The position numbers and the translations under genes were made by a program. Positions 33,764-42,141 of a DNA stretch of 64,000 nt are shown piece by piece; position 1 is the stretch's first letter, and every line of letters starts with the position of its first letter. This stretch comes from Subdoligranulum variabile (GTDB taxonomy: Bacteria > Bacillota > Clostridia > Oscillospirales > Ruminococcaceae), in contig SFKI01000001.1 of assembly GCA_004554775.1 (NCBI GenBank), positions 62,001 to 126,000 of the forward strand, in the 5' to 3' direction. The notes below the pieces were generated by a model. The model did not search any database. It was not told the DNA's origin and saw only the letters and a program-made list of their open reading frames with translations.

Positions 33764-34459
33764 ATGCTGGAAGCCTTAAAACAGCAAGTGTATGAAGCCA
33801 ATATGGAACTGCCCCGCCATGGGCTTGTGACCTATACCTGGGGCAATGTGTCGGGCATCGACCGCGAAAAAGGGTTGTTCGTCATCAAGCCCTCCGGCGT
33901 GGAATACGACAAACTGACCCCGGATATGCTGGTGGTACTGGACCTGGACGGCAACAAGGTCGAGGGTGACCTGAACCCCAGCAGCGATACCAAGACCCAC
34001 CTGGAACTGTACAAGGCGTTCCCCCAGTTGGGCGGCATCGTGCACACCCACTCCACCCATGCGGTGGCCTTTGCCCAGGCCCGGCGGGACCTGCCCGCCT
34101 TTGGCACCACCCACGCCGATTACTTCTACGGCCCTGTCCCCTGCACACGGGAACTGACCCCAGAGGAAATCGACGAGGACTACGAAAAGAACACCGGCAA
34201 GGTGATTCTGGAAACCTTTGCCCAGCGGGGCATTGACCCCGTGCATGTGCCCGGTGTGCTGTGCGCCAGCCACGGCCCCTTTACCTGGGGCAGGGATGCC
34301 GCCCAGGCGGTCTACCACGCGGTCGTGCTGGAAGAAGTGGCAAAGATGGCCATTCTGACCCTGACCATCGACCCCAACGCCGCCCCTGCCCCGCAGCATG
34401 TGCTGGACAAGCATTTTATGCGCAAACATGGCCCCAATGCCTATTACGGCCAGAAATAA
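33764..34459 (+). CDS. araD: L-ribulose-5-phosphate 4-epimerase
   Basis: The 231-residue class II aldolase/epimerase has the zinc histidines in VHTHSTHAVAF (about residues 95-99) and near the C-terminal third (HGPFTWG), with substrate-loop residues GNVSGIDRE and IKPSGVEYD. It converts L-ribulose 5-phosphate to D-xylulose 5-phosphate, completing arabinose entry into the pentose phosphate pathway. It starts 3 bp after araA. Confidence 0.95.
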   Translation: MLEALKQQVYEANMELPRHGLVTYTWGNVSGIDREKGLFVIKPSGVEYDKLTPDMLVVLDLDGNKVEGDLNPSSDTKTHLELYKAFPQLGGIVHTHSTHAVAFAQARRDLPAFGTTHADYFYGPVPCTRELTPEEIDEDYEKNTGKVILETFAQRGIDPVHVPGVLCASHGPFTWGRDAAQAVYHAVVLEEVAKMAILTLTIDPNAAPAPQHVLDKHFMRKHGPNAYYGQK

Positions 34460-34472
34460 AGGAGGAACCGAC

Positions 34473-35135
34473 ATGAAATTCTACATCGATACCGCCAATG
34501 TGGAGGAGATCCGCAAAGCCAACGACATGGGCATTATTGCCGGTGTCACCACCAACCCCAGCCTGATTGCCAAAGAGGGCCGCGACTATGCCGAGACGCT
34601 GAAAGAGATCGCCACCATCGTGGACGGTCCCATCTCCGGCGAGGTCAAGGCCACCACCGAGGATGCCGAGGGGATGATCGCCGAGGGCCGCGCCATCTAT
34701 GCGCTGGACCCCGCCCACATGGTGGTTAAGATCCCCATGACCGCCGAGGGCCTTAAGGCCATCAAGGTTCTGTCGGCCGAGGGCATCCCCACCAACTGCA
34801 CCCTGATCTTCAGCGCCAACCAGGCTTTGCTGGCTGCCCGCGCGGGTGCTGCCTACGTCAGCCCGTTCCTGGGCCGTCTCGATGACATCGGCCAGCCCGG
34901 CATTGAACTGGTGGAGACCATCCACGATATGTTCCTGAACTACCCGGACATCGAGACCCAGATCATTGCCGCCAGCGTACGCAACCCCATCCACGTGACG
35001 GACTGCGCCCTGGCTGGGGCAGACATCGCTACGGTGCCTTACAAAGTAATCGAGCAGATGTTGCATCACCCCTTGACCGATGCCGGCATTGAGAAGTTCA
35101 AGGCTGACTACACCAAGGTGTTTGGCAACCAGTAA
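34473..35135 (+). CDS. fsa: fructose-6-phosphate aldolase / transaldolase, MipB-TalC type
   Basis: The 220-residue short transaldolase has FYIDTANVEEIRKAN, GVTTNPSLIAKEG, the Schiff-base Lys in HMVVKIPMTAEG (about residue 85) and NCTLIFSANQALLAARAGA. This subfamily acts as transaldolase or fructose-6-phosphate aldolase. Within the arabinose operon it recycles xylulose 5-phosphate into fructose 6-phosphate. The ATG at 34473 follows AAAGGAGGAACCGAC; a longer reading into araD is not supported. A terminator follows at 35177. Confidence 0.9.
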   Translation: MKFYIDTANVEEIRKANDMGIIAGVTTNPSLIAKEGRDYAETLKEIATIVDGPISGEVKATTEDAEGMIAEGRAIYALDPAHMVVKIPMTAEGLKAIKVLSAEGIPTNCTLIFSANQALLAARAGAAYVSPFLGRLDDIGQPGIELVETIHDMFLNYPDIETQIIAASVRNPIHVTDCALAGADIATVPYKVIEQMLHHPLTDAGIEKFKADYTKVFGNQ

Positions 35136-35176
35136 AATTCCATAAAAGAACACAACGAATCACAGTCTCCTGAATA

Positions 35177-35220
35177 AAAATGGTGGTTTTGCAATTTAGC
35201 AAAGCCGCCATTTTGCTTTT
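35177..35220 (+). terminator. terminator of the arabinose operon
   Basis: AAAATGGTGGTTTTGC (35177-35192) pairs with GCAAAGCCGCCATTTT (35199-35214, two G:U pairs), followed by a T-rich tail. Confidence 0.8.
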
Positions 35221-35461
35221 ATTGCATAAAAAAGCGAAAAGGCAGCCTTGTGCGGCATGGTATGTCACCACTGCATTATCGTCAAAGCCAGTGACTTTGT
35301 ATATGTAGCAGGACTTATTCATTATACATCATTCCGCATATTGTTCGATATTTCTCTGCCTTCAGGCAGCTTTGTCGACCAAATTTCACATTATCAGAAC
35401 TCACATCGGTGTATTTGAGAGCCTTTCGTTAAACCACACGCGCAAGTATTCTCCTTACACA

Positions 35462-35496
35462 AAATCCACCGCTTCATCATCTGAAGCGGCGGATTT
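35462..35496 (-). terminator. terminator of the rhamnose operon
   Basis: On the minus strand AAATCCGCCGCTTC pairs with GAAGCGGTGGATTT (one G:U), then TTTGTG. It lies 23 bp after the rhaD stop. Confidence 0.75.
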
Positions 35497-35519
35497 CTTA
35501 TTTCATACGGGTAAATCTC

Positions 35520-36350
35520 TTAGTCCAGGAAATTCTCGTTCAGCGTAACGCCGAAGTCGCGGGCGATGGCGCGCAGGTCGTCGTCGGTGATGGTCTGGCG
35601 AATCAGGCCGCCGCCCATGGACAGCACCTTGACGTAGATCTCGGCGCTTTTCTCGATGGTGTGGGCCAGGCCGAAGGTGATGTCAAAATCCGGGCCGGAG
35701 GCAAACAGGCCGTGCTGTGCCCAGACAGCCGCCTGATAGGTCTTCATCTTCTCGCTGGTTGCCATGGCGATGTCTGCGCCGCCCGGCACCATCCAGGGGC
35801 AGATGCCGACGCCCTCGGGGAATACGACGGGGCACTCGGTAGCGCTCTGCCACAGGGCACGGGTGAAGTCACGGTCGGTCAGCGGCAGGATGTAGGTCAA
35901 CGCGATGACGTTGGTGGCGTGGCAGTGGTAGATTACGCGGTTCGCACCGTTGGTGGCGGCTTTGCGGACGCTGTGGTTCATGAAATGGCTGGGAAACTCG
36001 GAGGTCGGCTTTGCACCATCCGCCAGACCCCAGACGATGCGCCAACTGTCGCCCTTGTCGTTGATCTCAACAATGCCGATGCTGTGGATGGGGTCAGGCT
36101 CGACATTACGGAAAAACTTGCCGGAACCCGTGGTGATGAAGTACTCACCCGCCAGGTTGTCCGCCTGGACACCCATGTTGACCCACGCGCGGGGTTCAGC
36201 ATCGAAGTAGGGACGGCAGGCGGCGACATCCTCCTCGGTCATGCGGTAGGTCAAGTTGCCGCCGTTGCGCTCATGCCAGCCCTGCAGCCAGCCATCGTTG
36301 CACATACGCATAAAGCCTTTAACACAGGGAATTTCGTAAATCGTAGACAT
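35520..36350 (-). CDS. rhaD: L-rhamnulose-1-phosphate aldolase
   Basis: The 276-residue class II aldolase matches RhaD: GWHERNGGNLTYRM, FITTGSGKFFRN, the zinc histidines in VIYHCHATNVIAL (about residues 141-143) and AQHGLFASG. It splits L-rhamnulose 1-phosphate into dihydroxyacetone phosphate and L-lactaldehyde; the latter is reduced by the FucO-like enzyme at 40.3 kb. The ATG at 36350 follows AAGGAG; a 10-codon extension overlaps the upstream gene's end. Last gene of the rhaB-isomerase-rhaD operon. Confidence 0.93.
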   Translation of the reverse strand: MSTIYEIPCVKGFMRMCNDGWLQGWHERNGGNLTYRMTEEDVAACRPYFDAEPRAWVNMGVQADNLAGEYFITTGSGKFFRNVEPDPIHSIGIVEINDKGDSWRIVWGLADGAKPTSEFPSHFMNHSVRKAATNGANRVIYHCHATNVIALTYILPLTDRDFTRALWQSATECPVVFPEGVGICPWMVPGGADIAMATSEKMKTYQAAVWAQHGLFASGPDFDITFGLAHTIEKSAEIYVKVLSMGGGLIRQTITDDDLRAIARDFGVTLNENFLD

Positions 36351-36380
36351 TTTATATTGCTCCTTTATAATACTTTCCAA

Positions 36381-37802
36381 TCAGCGGGTAACAACGTCAA
36401 CAGGCACATTGAAGATCTTTGCAACCTTCAAAATCGTGTCGATATGACGGCCAGGGGCGGCAGCCATGTGGTGAGTGGGGCCGGCCTCGCTCCAGCGGTT
36501 GCAGAACTCACGCGCGCCGCAGCTGAAGCGGGTACGCATGTTGGTATCGCCAAACGTGAAGATGGGACCGGGTTCGTTGACACCCTCGGCTACCACGAAT
36601 TTGAAGTGACCGTCTTTGTCCTGGGTGATGCCCAGGTAGGTCACATCGCCTACCGGCGGGTAGAACTGGGTCAGGTAGCCGCCGCCGGTCTTGCCGTGGA
36701 ACACGGGCACGATCTTCATGGTCGGTTTCTTCGCCTGGGAAATATCGGCATCGCCGGAGCCGGAATGCCCGATGATGCAGATATCCTCGCCAAAGTCGAT
36801 GGAGTACATCTCGCTCAACTGGCCGCAGCCGGAGATGGTTTTCAGGATAGACATAGCCATCGAGACTTTAATGTCACCTTCGACCGCGCAGGCAACGCCC
36901 TGCTTAATCAGCATCGAGAACGCGGGAATCAGCATGGAATCCAGCACGCCCGCCTTGCCCTGGGCAAAGCCGTCGTAGTGGCTGGCGACAAAGGCAATTT
37001 TCTCGTCCTTGACCCACTGCTCAAACGCGACCACGTACTTGGCCATGTCCCAGACCTTTTCAATCGTGCCGCCGCCCTCGATGTCGAAGGTATCCAGAAT
37101 ATCCTGTGCCTTGGCGCGGATGGCATCCTCATCGGTGATGTTATCGGCGATAGCCCACATTTTTTCCCAGTCAAACTGCTTGGTGTAGAGCCACATGCGA
37201 TTGTAGAGGTTCGTCTCGTCGATGTACAGATCCATCATGCCGGGGTACGGGCGACCGATCTGGGCAAGGTTCGTATCGCGGAAGCGGCGGCGCACCTGCG
37301 CGGCGCGGCACCAATCCTCGATCTCGGCCTGCACGGTCGGGTCGCCGCCCTCGACCACGCCGGTAATAACGGCATGGCGCTTGCCCGCGCGCTCCAAGTC
37401 GGCAACCATCTCACCCACCGCACCGCAGGCGTACAGCGTGCCCAGCCAGGTGGGGATGTCGGTGTTGGCGTAGTCGGGCGCTTTCTTCTGCTGCACGTTG
37501 ACCAGCACGACCGGCACATCCAGGTCACGCACAGCAGGCAGCATATTGTAAGAGGTTGCGTAGGTCAGCAGCTGCAAAATGACCAAATCAACGTCAGCCG
37601 CGCGGAACTTGTCGCCCGCGGCCATGGATTGCTCTTTGGTGGTGACGATGCCGCCATCGATAACTTCCACAGTATCGGGCAGCGTCTTTTTGAAGTCTGC
37701 ATACTGACCCTCAAACTCCGGCACCAGCTGCGGGAACTGGGGCAGATACGCGCCCAGTGCAATGGCAAACACGCCCACGCGGGCTTTGGTTTCAACTAAC
37801 AT
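36381..37802 (-). CDS. L-fucose/L-arabinose isomerase-family protein, candidate L-rhamnose isomerase
   Basis: The 473-residue protein has the fucose/arabinose isomerase fold: RVGVFAIALGAYLPQF at the N-terminus, DLVILQLLTYATS, VVLVNVQQKKAPDYA, ACAVEGDIKVSMAMSILK with the probable metal-ligand Glu, and a C-terminal THHMAAAPG histidine pair. It is neither classical RhaA (a xylose-isomerase-type barrel) nor FucI or AraA of usual length. Located between rhaB and rhaD with AAAGGAGG 8 bp before its ATG, it most likely performs the rhamnose-to-rhamnulose step that has no other candidate here. Function is inferred from context; the fold assignment is firmer. Confidence 0.8.
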   Translation of the reverse strand: MLVETKARVGVFAIALGAYLPQFPQLVPEFEGQYADFKKTLPDTVEVIDGGIVTTKEQSMAAGDKFRAADVDLVILQLLTYATSYNMLPAVRDLDVPVVLVNVQQKKAPDYANTDIPTWLGTLYACGAVGEMVADLERAGKRHAVITGVVEGGDPTVQAEIEDWCRAAQVRRRFRDTNLAQIGRPYPGMMDLYIDETNLYNRMWLYTKQFDWEKMWAIADNITDEDAIRAKAQDILDTFDIEGGGTIEKVWDMAKYVVAFEQWVKDEKIAFVASHYDGFAQGKAGVLDSMLIPAFSMLIKQGVACAVEGDIKVSMAMSILKTISGCGQLSEMYSIDFGEDICIIGHSGSGDADISQAKKPTMKIVPVFHGKTGGGYLTQFYPPVGDVTYLGITQDKDGHFKFVVAEGVNEPGPIFTFGDTNMRTRFSCGAREFCNRWSEAGPTHHMAAAPGRHIDTILKVAKIFNVPVDVVTR

Positions 37803-37816
37803 GAGGAAATCCTCCT

Positions 37817-39241
37817 TTATTGCGGGTTGTATTCTTTAATTTCAAAACTGCGTTTGATCGCGGCGCGAGCTTCGGACAAATCGGCAAAGATGCCTGCGTG
37901 GATGAACTGCACCATCAAGTTGCCCAGGGCCGTGCCCTCGGTGGGACCGGCAAACACCGGCAGGCCGGTGGCGCTGGCGGTCAGCTGGTTCAGGTAAGCG
38001 TCCTGACTGCCGCCGCCCACGATATTCAAACTCGTGTAGGTCTTGCCGGTCAGGGCTTGCAGGGTTTCGATGGCGCGGTGGTAATCCTGGGTCAGTGAGT
38101 TGTAGATGCACTGCATGACTTCGCCGGTCGTCTGCGGCACAGGCTGCTGTGTATCGGCGCAGGCTGCTTTGACTTCCGCAATCATCGAAGCAGGCGCTAA
38201 GAAGCGGCTGTCGTCCGGATCCACGCAGCTGGCAAAACCGGCCGCGTCCTTGGCGGCGGCGATCAGTTCAGGGAAGCTAGGTCGTGTACCAGTCTGTTCG
38301 CCCAGTTCGCGACGGACGGATTGGATCATCCACAGACCCATGATATTTTTTAAGTAGCGGTAACGGTATTCATAGCCGCCCTCGTTGGTAAAGTTGGCGG
38401 CGCAGCTGTCGGCGCTGGTGATGGCCGCAGCGTTCTCCACGCCCAGCAGGCTCCAGGTTCCGCTGGAAAGGTAGGCAGCGTATTCATCCCGTGCGGGTAC
38501 AGCCAAGAAAGCCGAGCCGGTATCGTGGGTGGCGGGCAGAATGACCTCGGCATCAAAGCCAACCTTTGCCCGAACCTCTGGAGTCAGATGCCCCAGCACT
38601 GTGTCCGCCGTTTTAATGGGCTGGAAGATGCTGCGCGGCAAGCCCAATTGGGCAATCAGTGCATCGTCCCAATCTCTGCTGTCCGCACCTACCAATGCCG
38701 TGGTGCTGGCGTTGGTGTACTCGTTGGCGGCAACGCCGCAGAGCAGATAATTCAAATAATCCGGCACCATCAAAAACGTCTTGGCAGCGGCCAGCTGCTC
38801 CGGGTGCTCTTTTTTTAGCGCCATCAGCTGGTAGACCGTGTTGAATTTCTGGTACTGGATGCCGGTGCGGACGTAATGCTCGGCAAAGGTCAAACCGTAG
38901 TCACGTTCCAGCAATTCCCGCACACCCTCGGTGCGTTCATCGCGGTAGGCCACGGCATCGCCGATGCGCTGGCCGTCAGCGTCCAACAGCACAAAATCCA
39001 CCGCCCAGGTATCAATGCCAATGGTCGCGGGGGTGTATCCGGCATCGTGGGCGGCTTTCAGGCCATTCACCACTTCTGCCGCCAGGGCATCGATATTCCA
39101 GCACAGGTGGCCGTTTTCGCGGCGGACGCCGTTCTCAAACCGGTAGACCTCCTGTAGGGCAATTTTTCCGTCCTGCACGGTGCCGACAATGTGCCGCCCG
39201 CTGGACGCACCTATGTCAACTGCTAAAAAACAGGGTTGCAT
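37817..39241 (-). CDS. rhaB: rhamnulokinase
   Basis: The 474-residue FGGY kinase has RhaB features: FLAVDIGASSGRHIVG, GIDTWAVDFVLLD, LPATHDTGSAFLAVP, AYLSSGTWSLLGVE and the C-terminal IVGGGSQDAYLNQLTA. It phosphorylates L-rhamnulose at C1. It is the first gene of the leftward rhamnose operon, divergent from an AraC regulator, and lies 14 bp before the isomerase gene. Confidence 0.94.
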   Translation of the reverse strand: MQPCFLAVDIGASSGRHIVGTVQDGKIALQEVYRFENGVRRENGHLCWNIDALAAEVVNGLKAAHDAGYTPATIGIDTWAVDFVLLDADGQRIGDAVAYRDERTEGVRELLERDYGLTFAEHYVRTGIQYQKFNTVYQLMALKKEHPEQLAAAKTFLMVPDYLNYLLCGVAANEYTNASTTALVGADSRDWDDALIAQLGLPRSIFQPIKTADTVLGHLTPEVRAKVGFDAEVILPATHDTGSAFLAVPARDEYAAYLSSGTWSLLGVENAAAITSADSCAANFTNEGGYEYRYRYLKNIMGLWMIQSVRRELGEQTGTRPSFPELIAAAKDAAGFASCVDPDDSRFLAPASMIAEVKAACADTQQPVPQTTGEVMQCIYNSLTQDYHRAIETLQALTGKTYTSLNIVGGGSQDAYLNQLTASATGLPVFAGPTEGTALGNLMVQFIHAGIFADLSEARAAIKRSFEIKEYNPQ

Positions 39242-39373
39242 AATTGTCTCCTCTTTGGTAAAATTACTGTAATGGATTCAAACCCCTTTGTCCGCATTAT
39301 AAGGCTTTTATAAAGCTGATTCCATAAGCAAAAAAGCCGTATACTTTGTGATAATTCTACTAAGGAGTTTGCT
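39242..39373. promoter_or_regulatory. divergent rhaB / araC-type regulator promoter region
   Basis: In 132 bp two promoters face away from each other. For rhaB (minus) a -10 TATAAT sits at 39296-39301 without a good -35, fitting activator dependence. For the regulator (plus) TATACT sits at 39340. Between them an AT-rich near-palindrome AGGCTTTTATAAAGCT (39302-39317) is a candidate regulator site. Confidence 0.5.
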
Positions 39374-40237
39374 ATGCTTACGTATAACATGGATGTAGAA
39401 GAACGCAGTGTGTGGCTGCGGGCAACGCCGAACAGCTCGGTCCTGGCACAGCCCTTCTATGCAACGGAAGCCGGGCTTTTCTATGGCCGGTCGCATTTTG
39501 CCACGGCCCGTACCGATAAGGAAAGCTATATTCTCTTTTACACGCTGGCGGGTGCCGGGCTCATCGAGCAGAACGATCAGCACATCAGCCTGCCGGAAGG
39601 CGCGGCTCTGCTGCTGGACTGCCGCACCCCGCAAAGCTACTGCACTGCCCCCGGCTATGACTGCTGGGAGCATTACTGGGTGCATCTGGACGGCGTGGGT
39701 GTGAAATCGCTGTCCGAAATCCTGCAGCCCCAGGGGCGGCTCTCCCCTGCCCGCGTCAGCCGCATGGAGATGCTGCCGCAGTTTGAAAAGCTGTTTGCCG
39801 AGTGGGAGAAAGGCACAACGGTCTCCCAGCTGGAGATCGGCCTGACCTTGCACAAAATGACTGCCGCCCTGGCACGGCAGCTGCTGGCCGGGGACGAAAG
39901 CCGGTCCAACCGCTCGATGATTGAGCAGATCGCAGATTATATCCGTGCGCATTATGCCGAGCCGCTCACACTGGATACACTGTTGGAGCAGACCCCCATC
40001 AGCAAGAGCTGGTTCTTGCGGCTGTTCCGGCAGTATATGGGCACAACGCCCTACAATTTCCTGCTGTCCACCCGCATGACCTGCGCCAAGGAGCTGCTGG
40101 TGCTGACGGACTTCCCCATTGGCGAAATTGCGCACCAGGTGGGTTTTGAGGATGAAAGCAACTTCTCCACGCGCTTTTCCTCGATGACCGGGCAAAGCCC
40201 GCAGCAATACCGCAAAAACGCGCTGAAACCACTGTAA
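39374..40237 (+). CDS. AraC-family regulator, probable rhamnose activator
   Basis: A 287-residue protein with an N-terminal cupin-like sensor (about 30-125, SYILFYTLAGAGLIEQN, WEHYWVHLDG) and C-terminal AraC double HTH (about 190-285, TLDTLLEQTPISKSWFLRLF and DFPIGEIAHQVGFEDESNFS, RFSSMTGQSPQQYR). This is the RhaS/RhaR-like plan. Being divergent from rhaB with a 132-bp shared region, it is the likely activator of rhaB-isomerase-rhaD. AAGGAG precedes the ATG. Confidence 0.88.
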   Translation: MLTYNMDVEERSVWLRATPNSSVLAQPFYATEAGLFYGRSHFATARTDKESYILFYTLAGAGLIEQNDQHISLPEGAALLLDCRTPQSYCTAPGYDCWEHYWVHLDGVGVKSLSEILQPQGRLSPARVSRMEMLPQFEKLFAEWEKGTTVSQLEIGLTLHKMTAALARQLLAGDESRSNRSMIEQIADYIRAHYAEPLTLDTLLEQTPISKSWFLRLFRQYMGTTPYNFLLSTRMTCAKELLVLTDFPIGEIAHQVGFEDESNFSTRFSSMTGQSPQQYRKNALKPL

Positions 40238-40253
40238 AGTGCATCCGAAACAT

Positions 40254-40297
40254 AAAAAGGAAGCTGCCCATAGCGGACAGCTTCCTTTTTTCTTTTA
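40254..40297. terminator. bidirectional terminator between AraC regulator and fucO
   Basis: AAAAAGGAAGCTG (40254-40266) pairs perfectly with CAGCTTCCTTTTT (40278-40290); T and A tracts flank both sides. Confidence 0.88.
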
Positions 40298-40315
40298 TGT
40301 GCGTATGTAGGGCAA

Positions 40316-41464
40316 TTACATCAGGCTGCGGTACAGAGCCTTGATCTCATCGACATTGGTATCGCGGGGGTTGCCGGGGCAGCAGGCGTCAGCGAAAGCG
40401 GACTCGGCCAGGAACTGAACGTCCTCCTCCTTCAGAATGCCCTTCAAATCAGCGGGGATGCCCACATCAGCGGAGAGCTTCTTGACCTCGGCGATCGTTG
40501 CATCGGCAGCCTCAGCGTCGTTCATCTCATCAATGCCCTTTACGCCCATAGCCTTGCCGACAGCGCGGTAACGCTCACCGGCAACAGACTTGTTGTACTC
40601 CAGGCCGGTGGGCAGAATGATGGCGCAGGCAACGCCGTGAGGCGTATCATACAGGGCGGACAGACCATGAGCCATACTGTGGACGATGCCCAGGCCGACG
40701 TTGGAAAAGCCCATACCGGCGATGTACTGGCCCAGAGCCATGCCCTCGCGGCCCTCCGGCGTGTTCTGCACAGCGCCGCGCAGGTTCTCGGAGATCAGCT
40801 TGATGGCTTCCAGATGGAACATATCGGAGATCGTGCAGTGGCCCTTGGTGATGTAGCCCTCAATGGCGTGAGTCAGAGCGTCCATACCGGTGGCGGCAGT
40901 CAGACCCTTGGGCATGGAGGACATCATATCGGGATCAACAACAGCGATCTCGGGGATGTCGTTGGTATCAACGCAGACGAACTTGCGCTTCTTCTCCACG
41001 TCGGTGATAACGTAGTTGATGGTGACCTCCGCTGCGGTGCCAGCGGTGGTAGGCACAGCGATGGTGAACACAGCGTGCTTCTTGGTGGGGGCAACACCCT
41101 CCAGGCTGCGGACATCGGCGAACTCAGGGTTGTTGATGATGATGCCGATAGCCTTGGCGGTATCCATGGAAGAACCGCCGCCAATGGTCACGATGCAGTC
41201 AGCCTCGGCAGCCTGGAAAGCGGCAACGCCGTCCTGGACATTCTTGATGGTGGGGTTGGGCTTGATCTCGCTGTAAACGCTGTAGGCAAAACCGGCAGCA
41301 TCCAACAGATCAGTAACCTTTTTGGTGACGCCGAACTTGATCAGATCGGGGTCAGAGCAGACAAAGGCTTTCTTGTAGCCGCGGGCGGTCAACTCAGGAA
41401 CGATGTTCTCAATCGCGCCATGACCGTGGTAAGAAATGCTGTTCAAAACAATACGACTTGCCAT
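40316..41464 (-). CDS. fucO: lactaldehyde reductase, iron-dependent alcohol dehydrogenase family
   Basis: The 382-residue group III alcohol dehydrogenase has the NAD-binding region DCIVTIGGGSSMDTAKAIGI and the iron ligands in GLTAATGMDALTHAIEGY (Asp, His), IVHSMAHGLSALYDTPHG (two His). Length and sequence fit FucO. It reduces the L-lactaldehyde made by RhaD to 1,2-propanediol, regenerating NAD+. It is transcribed alone, with GGAGAG upstream of the ATG and a -10 box (TATAAT, minus strand, near 41525). Confidence 0.92.
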   Translation of the reverse strand: MASRIVLNSISYHGHGAIENIVPELTARGYKKAFVCSDPDLIKFGVTKKVTDLLDAAGFAYSVYSEIKPNPTIKNVQDGVAAFQAAEADCIVTIGGGSSMDTAKAIGIIINNPEFADVRSLEGVAPTKKHAVFTIAVPTTAGTAAEVTINYVITDVEKKRKFVCVDTNDIPEIAVVDPDMMSSMPKGLTAATGMDALTHAIEGYITKGHCTISDMFHLEAIKLISENLRGAVQNTPEGREGMALGQYIAGMGFSNVGLGIVHSMAHGLSALYDTPHGVACAIILPTGLEYNKSVAGERYRAVGKAMGVKGIDEMNDAEAADATIAEVKKLSADVGIPADLKGILKEEDVQFLAESAFADACCPGNPRDTNVDEIKALYRSLM

Positions 41465-41814
41465 GATAAATCTCTCCTTTTAACTGTTTCTTCGTAAAAA
41501 AGCAGGTCTTTCAGATGACTTTATTATATCGTTATTACTTTGTCATTGGCATACATAAAAGTGTCGCAGACTTTTGCAAAATTCTACTGTATGCCCCATT
41601 ACGAACGTACACTTGATGCGACTTACTACCGTTCCAGCCCCGAATGACGAAGAAAACTCCGACTATGCCGCCGAGAAAGCCGCGCAGGACTCCCTGGCCC
41701 GGCTGGAAAATATGGTGAAAACGGCTAAAGAAACTGCCAACATTTAATACCAACTAAAAATGCCATGAAAAGCGAATCTGTGAATGATTCCTTCTCACGG
41801 CATTTTGCTATATC
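41465..41814. other. intergenic region at the left edge of module 2
   Basis: This 350-bp stretch holds the fucO promoter and leader (to ~41540), a small decayed coding remnant (41591-41747) and AT-rich sequence with an imperfect hairpin (GCCATGAAAAG / CTTCTCACGGC, near 41763-41807) that may terminate the parR-parM operon. Confidence 0.4.
41591..41747 (+). pseudogene. frameshifted coding remnant
   Basis: One frame from ATG 41591 reads MPHYERTLDATYYRSSPE and then stops. The next frame continues without interruption as NDEENSDYAAEKAAQDSLARL and on to a stop at 41747. The amino-acid style is that of a charged coiled protein, so this may be the C-terminus of a lost element gene with one frameshift. 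No family is recognised; the claim is weak. Confidence 0.3.
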
Positions 41815-42135
41815 TTATTGATAAAATTCTGCAAGGGCATCCGAAATCAAATTCATCGGGGGTTCAATGTCAGCTTCTTTTTGGGGAACGGGCGCAACCT
41901 TCAGAGCGGCACCTTGCTCGTTTAGATATTCTTGGATGATTTGCTCAATAAGTACACGGTCTGATGTTGATACGCTGTTGTTTGCACTTCTCTCATAAAA
42001 CAAAATTGCCTGTGCCATGTACTGTGCTTTGCCCCTGTCGCGCTGTTGTTCCAAGTATTCTACGGCACGTACATGGTCTGGATTTTCCATGTCAAAGCGA
42101 ACCGTAAAGCGCCCCCGGTCCTTTTTCAGCTTCAT
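41815..42135 (-). CDS. ParR-like DNA-binding partition protein
   Basis: A 106-residue protein with an N-terminal ribbon-helix-helix-like stretch (GRFTVRFDMENPDHVRAVEYLEQQ) and a Pro/acidic C-terminal tail ending in a short helix (LISDALAEFYQ). Size, fold pattern and position 6 bp downstream of a ParM-like gene fit ParR/StbB partition adaptors, whose C-terminal tail contacts the ParM filament. AGGAGC precedes the ATG. An alternative is a small CopG-type regulator. Confidence 0.65.
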   Translation of the reverse strand: MKLKKDRGRFTVRFDMENPDHVRAVEYLEQQRDRGKAQYMAQAILFYERSANNSVSTSDRVLIEQIIQEYLNEQGAALKVAPVPQKEADIEPPMNLISDALAEFYQ

Positions 42136-42141
42136 GGTTCA

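Larger units (their letters stand above)
35136..35519. other. intergenic region between convergent fsa and rhaD
   Basis: This 384-bp gap holds a rightward terminator near fsa and a leftward terminator near rhaD. The 240 bp between them are AT-rich; I see no credible gene or repeat there. Confidence 0.5.

Noticed and set aside
35098..35322. 74-codon minus-strand frame between fsa and rhaD
   Set aside because: It overlaps the end of fsa and the arabinose terminator and has no ribosome site.
35661..37799. 712-codon plus-strand frame across rhaD and the isomerase gene
   Set aside because: It spans two well-recognised genes and the gap between them on the opposite strand, and its composition is typical of a shadow frame.
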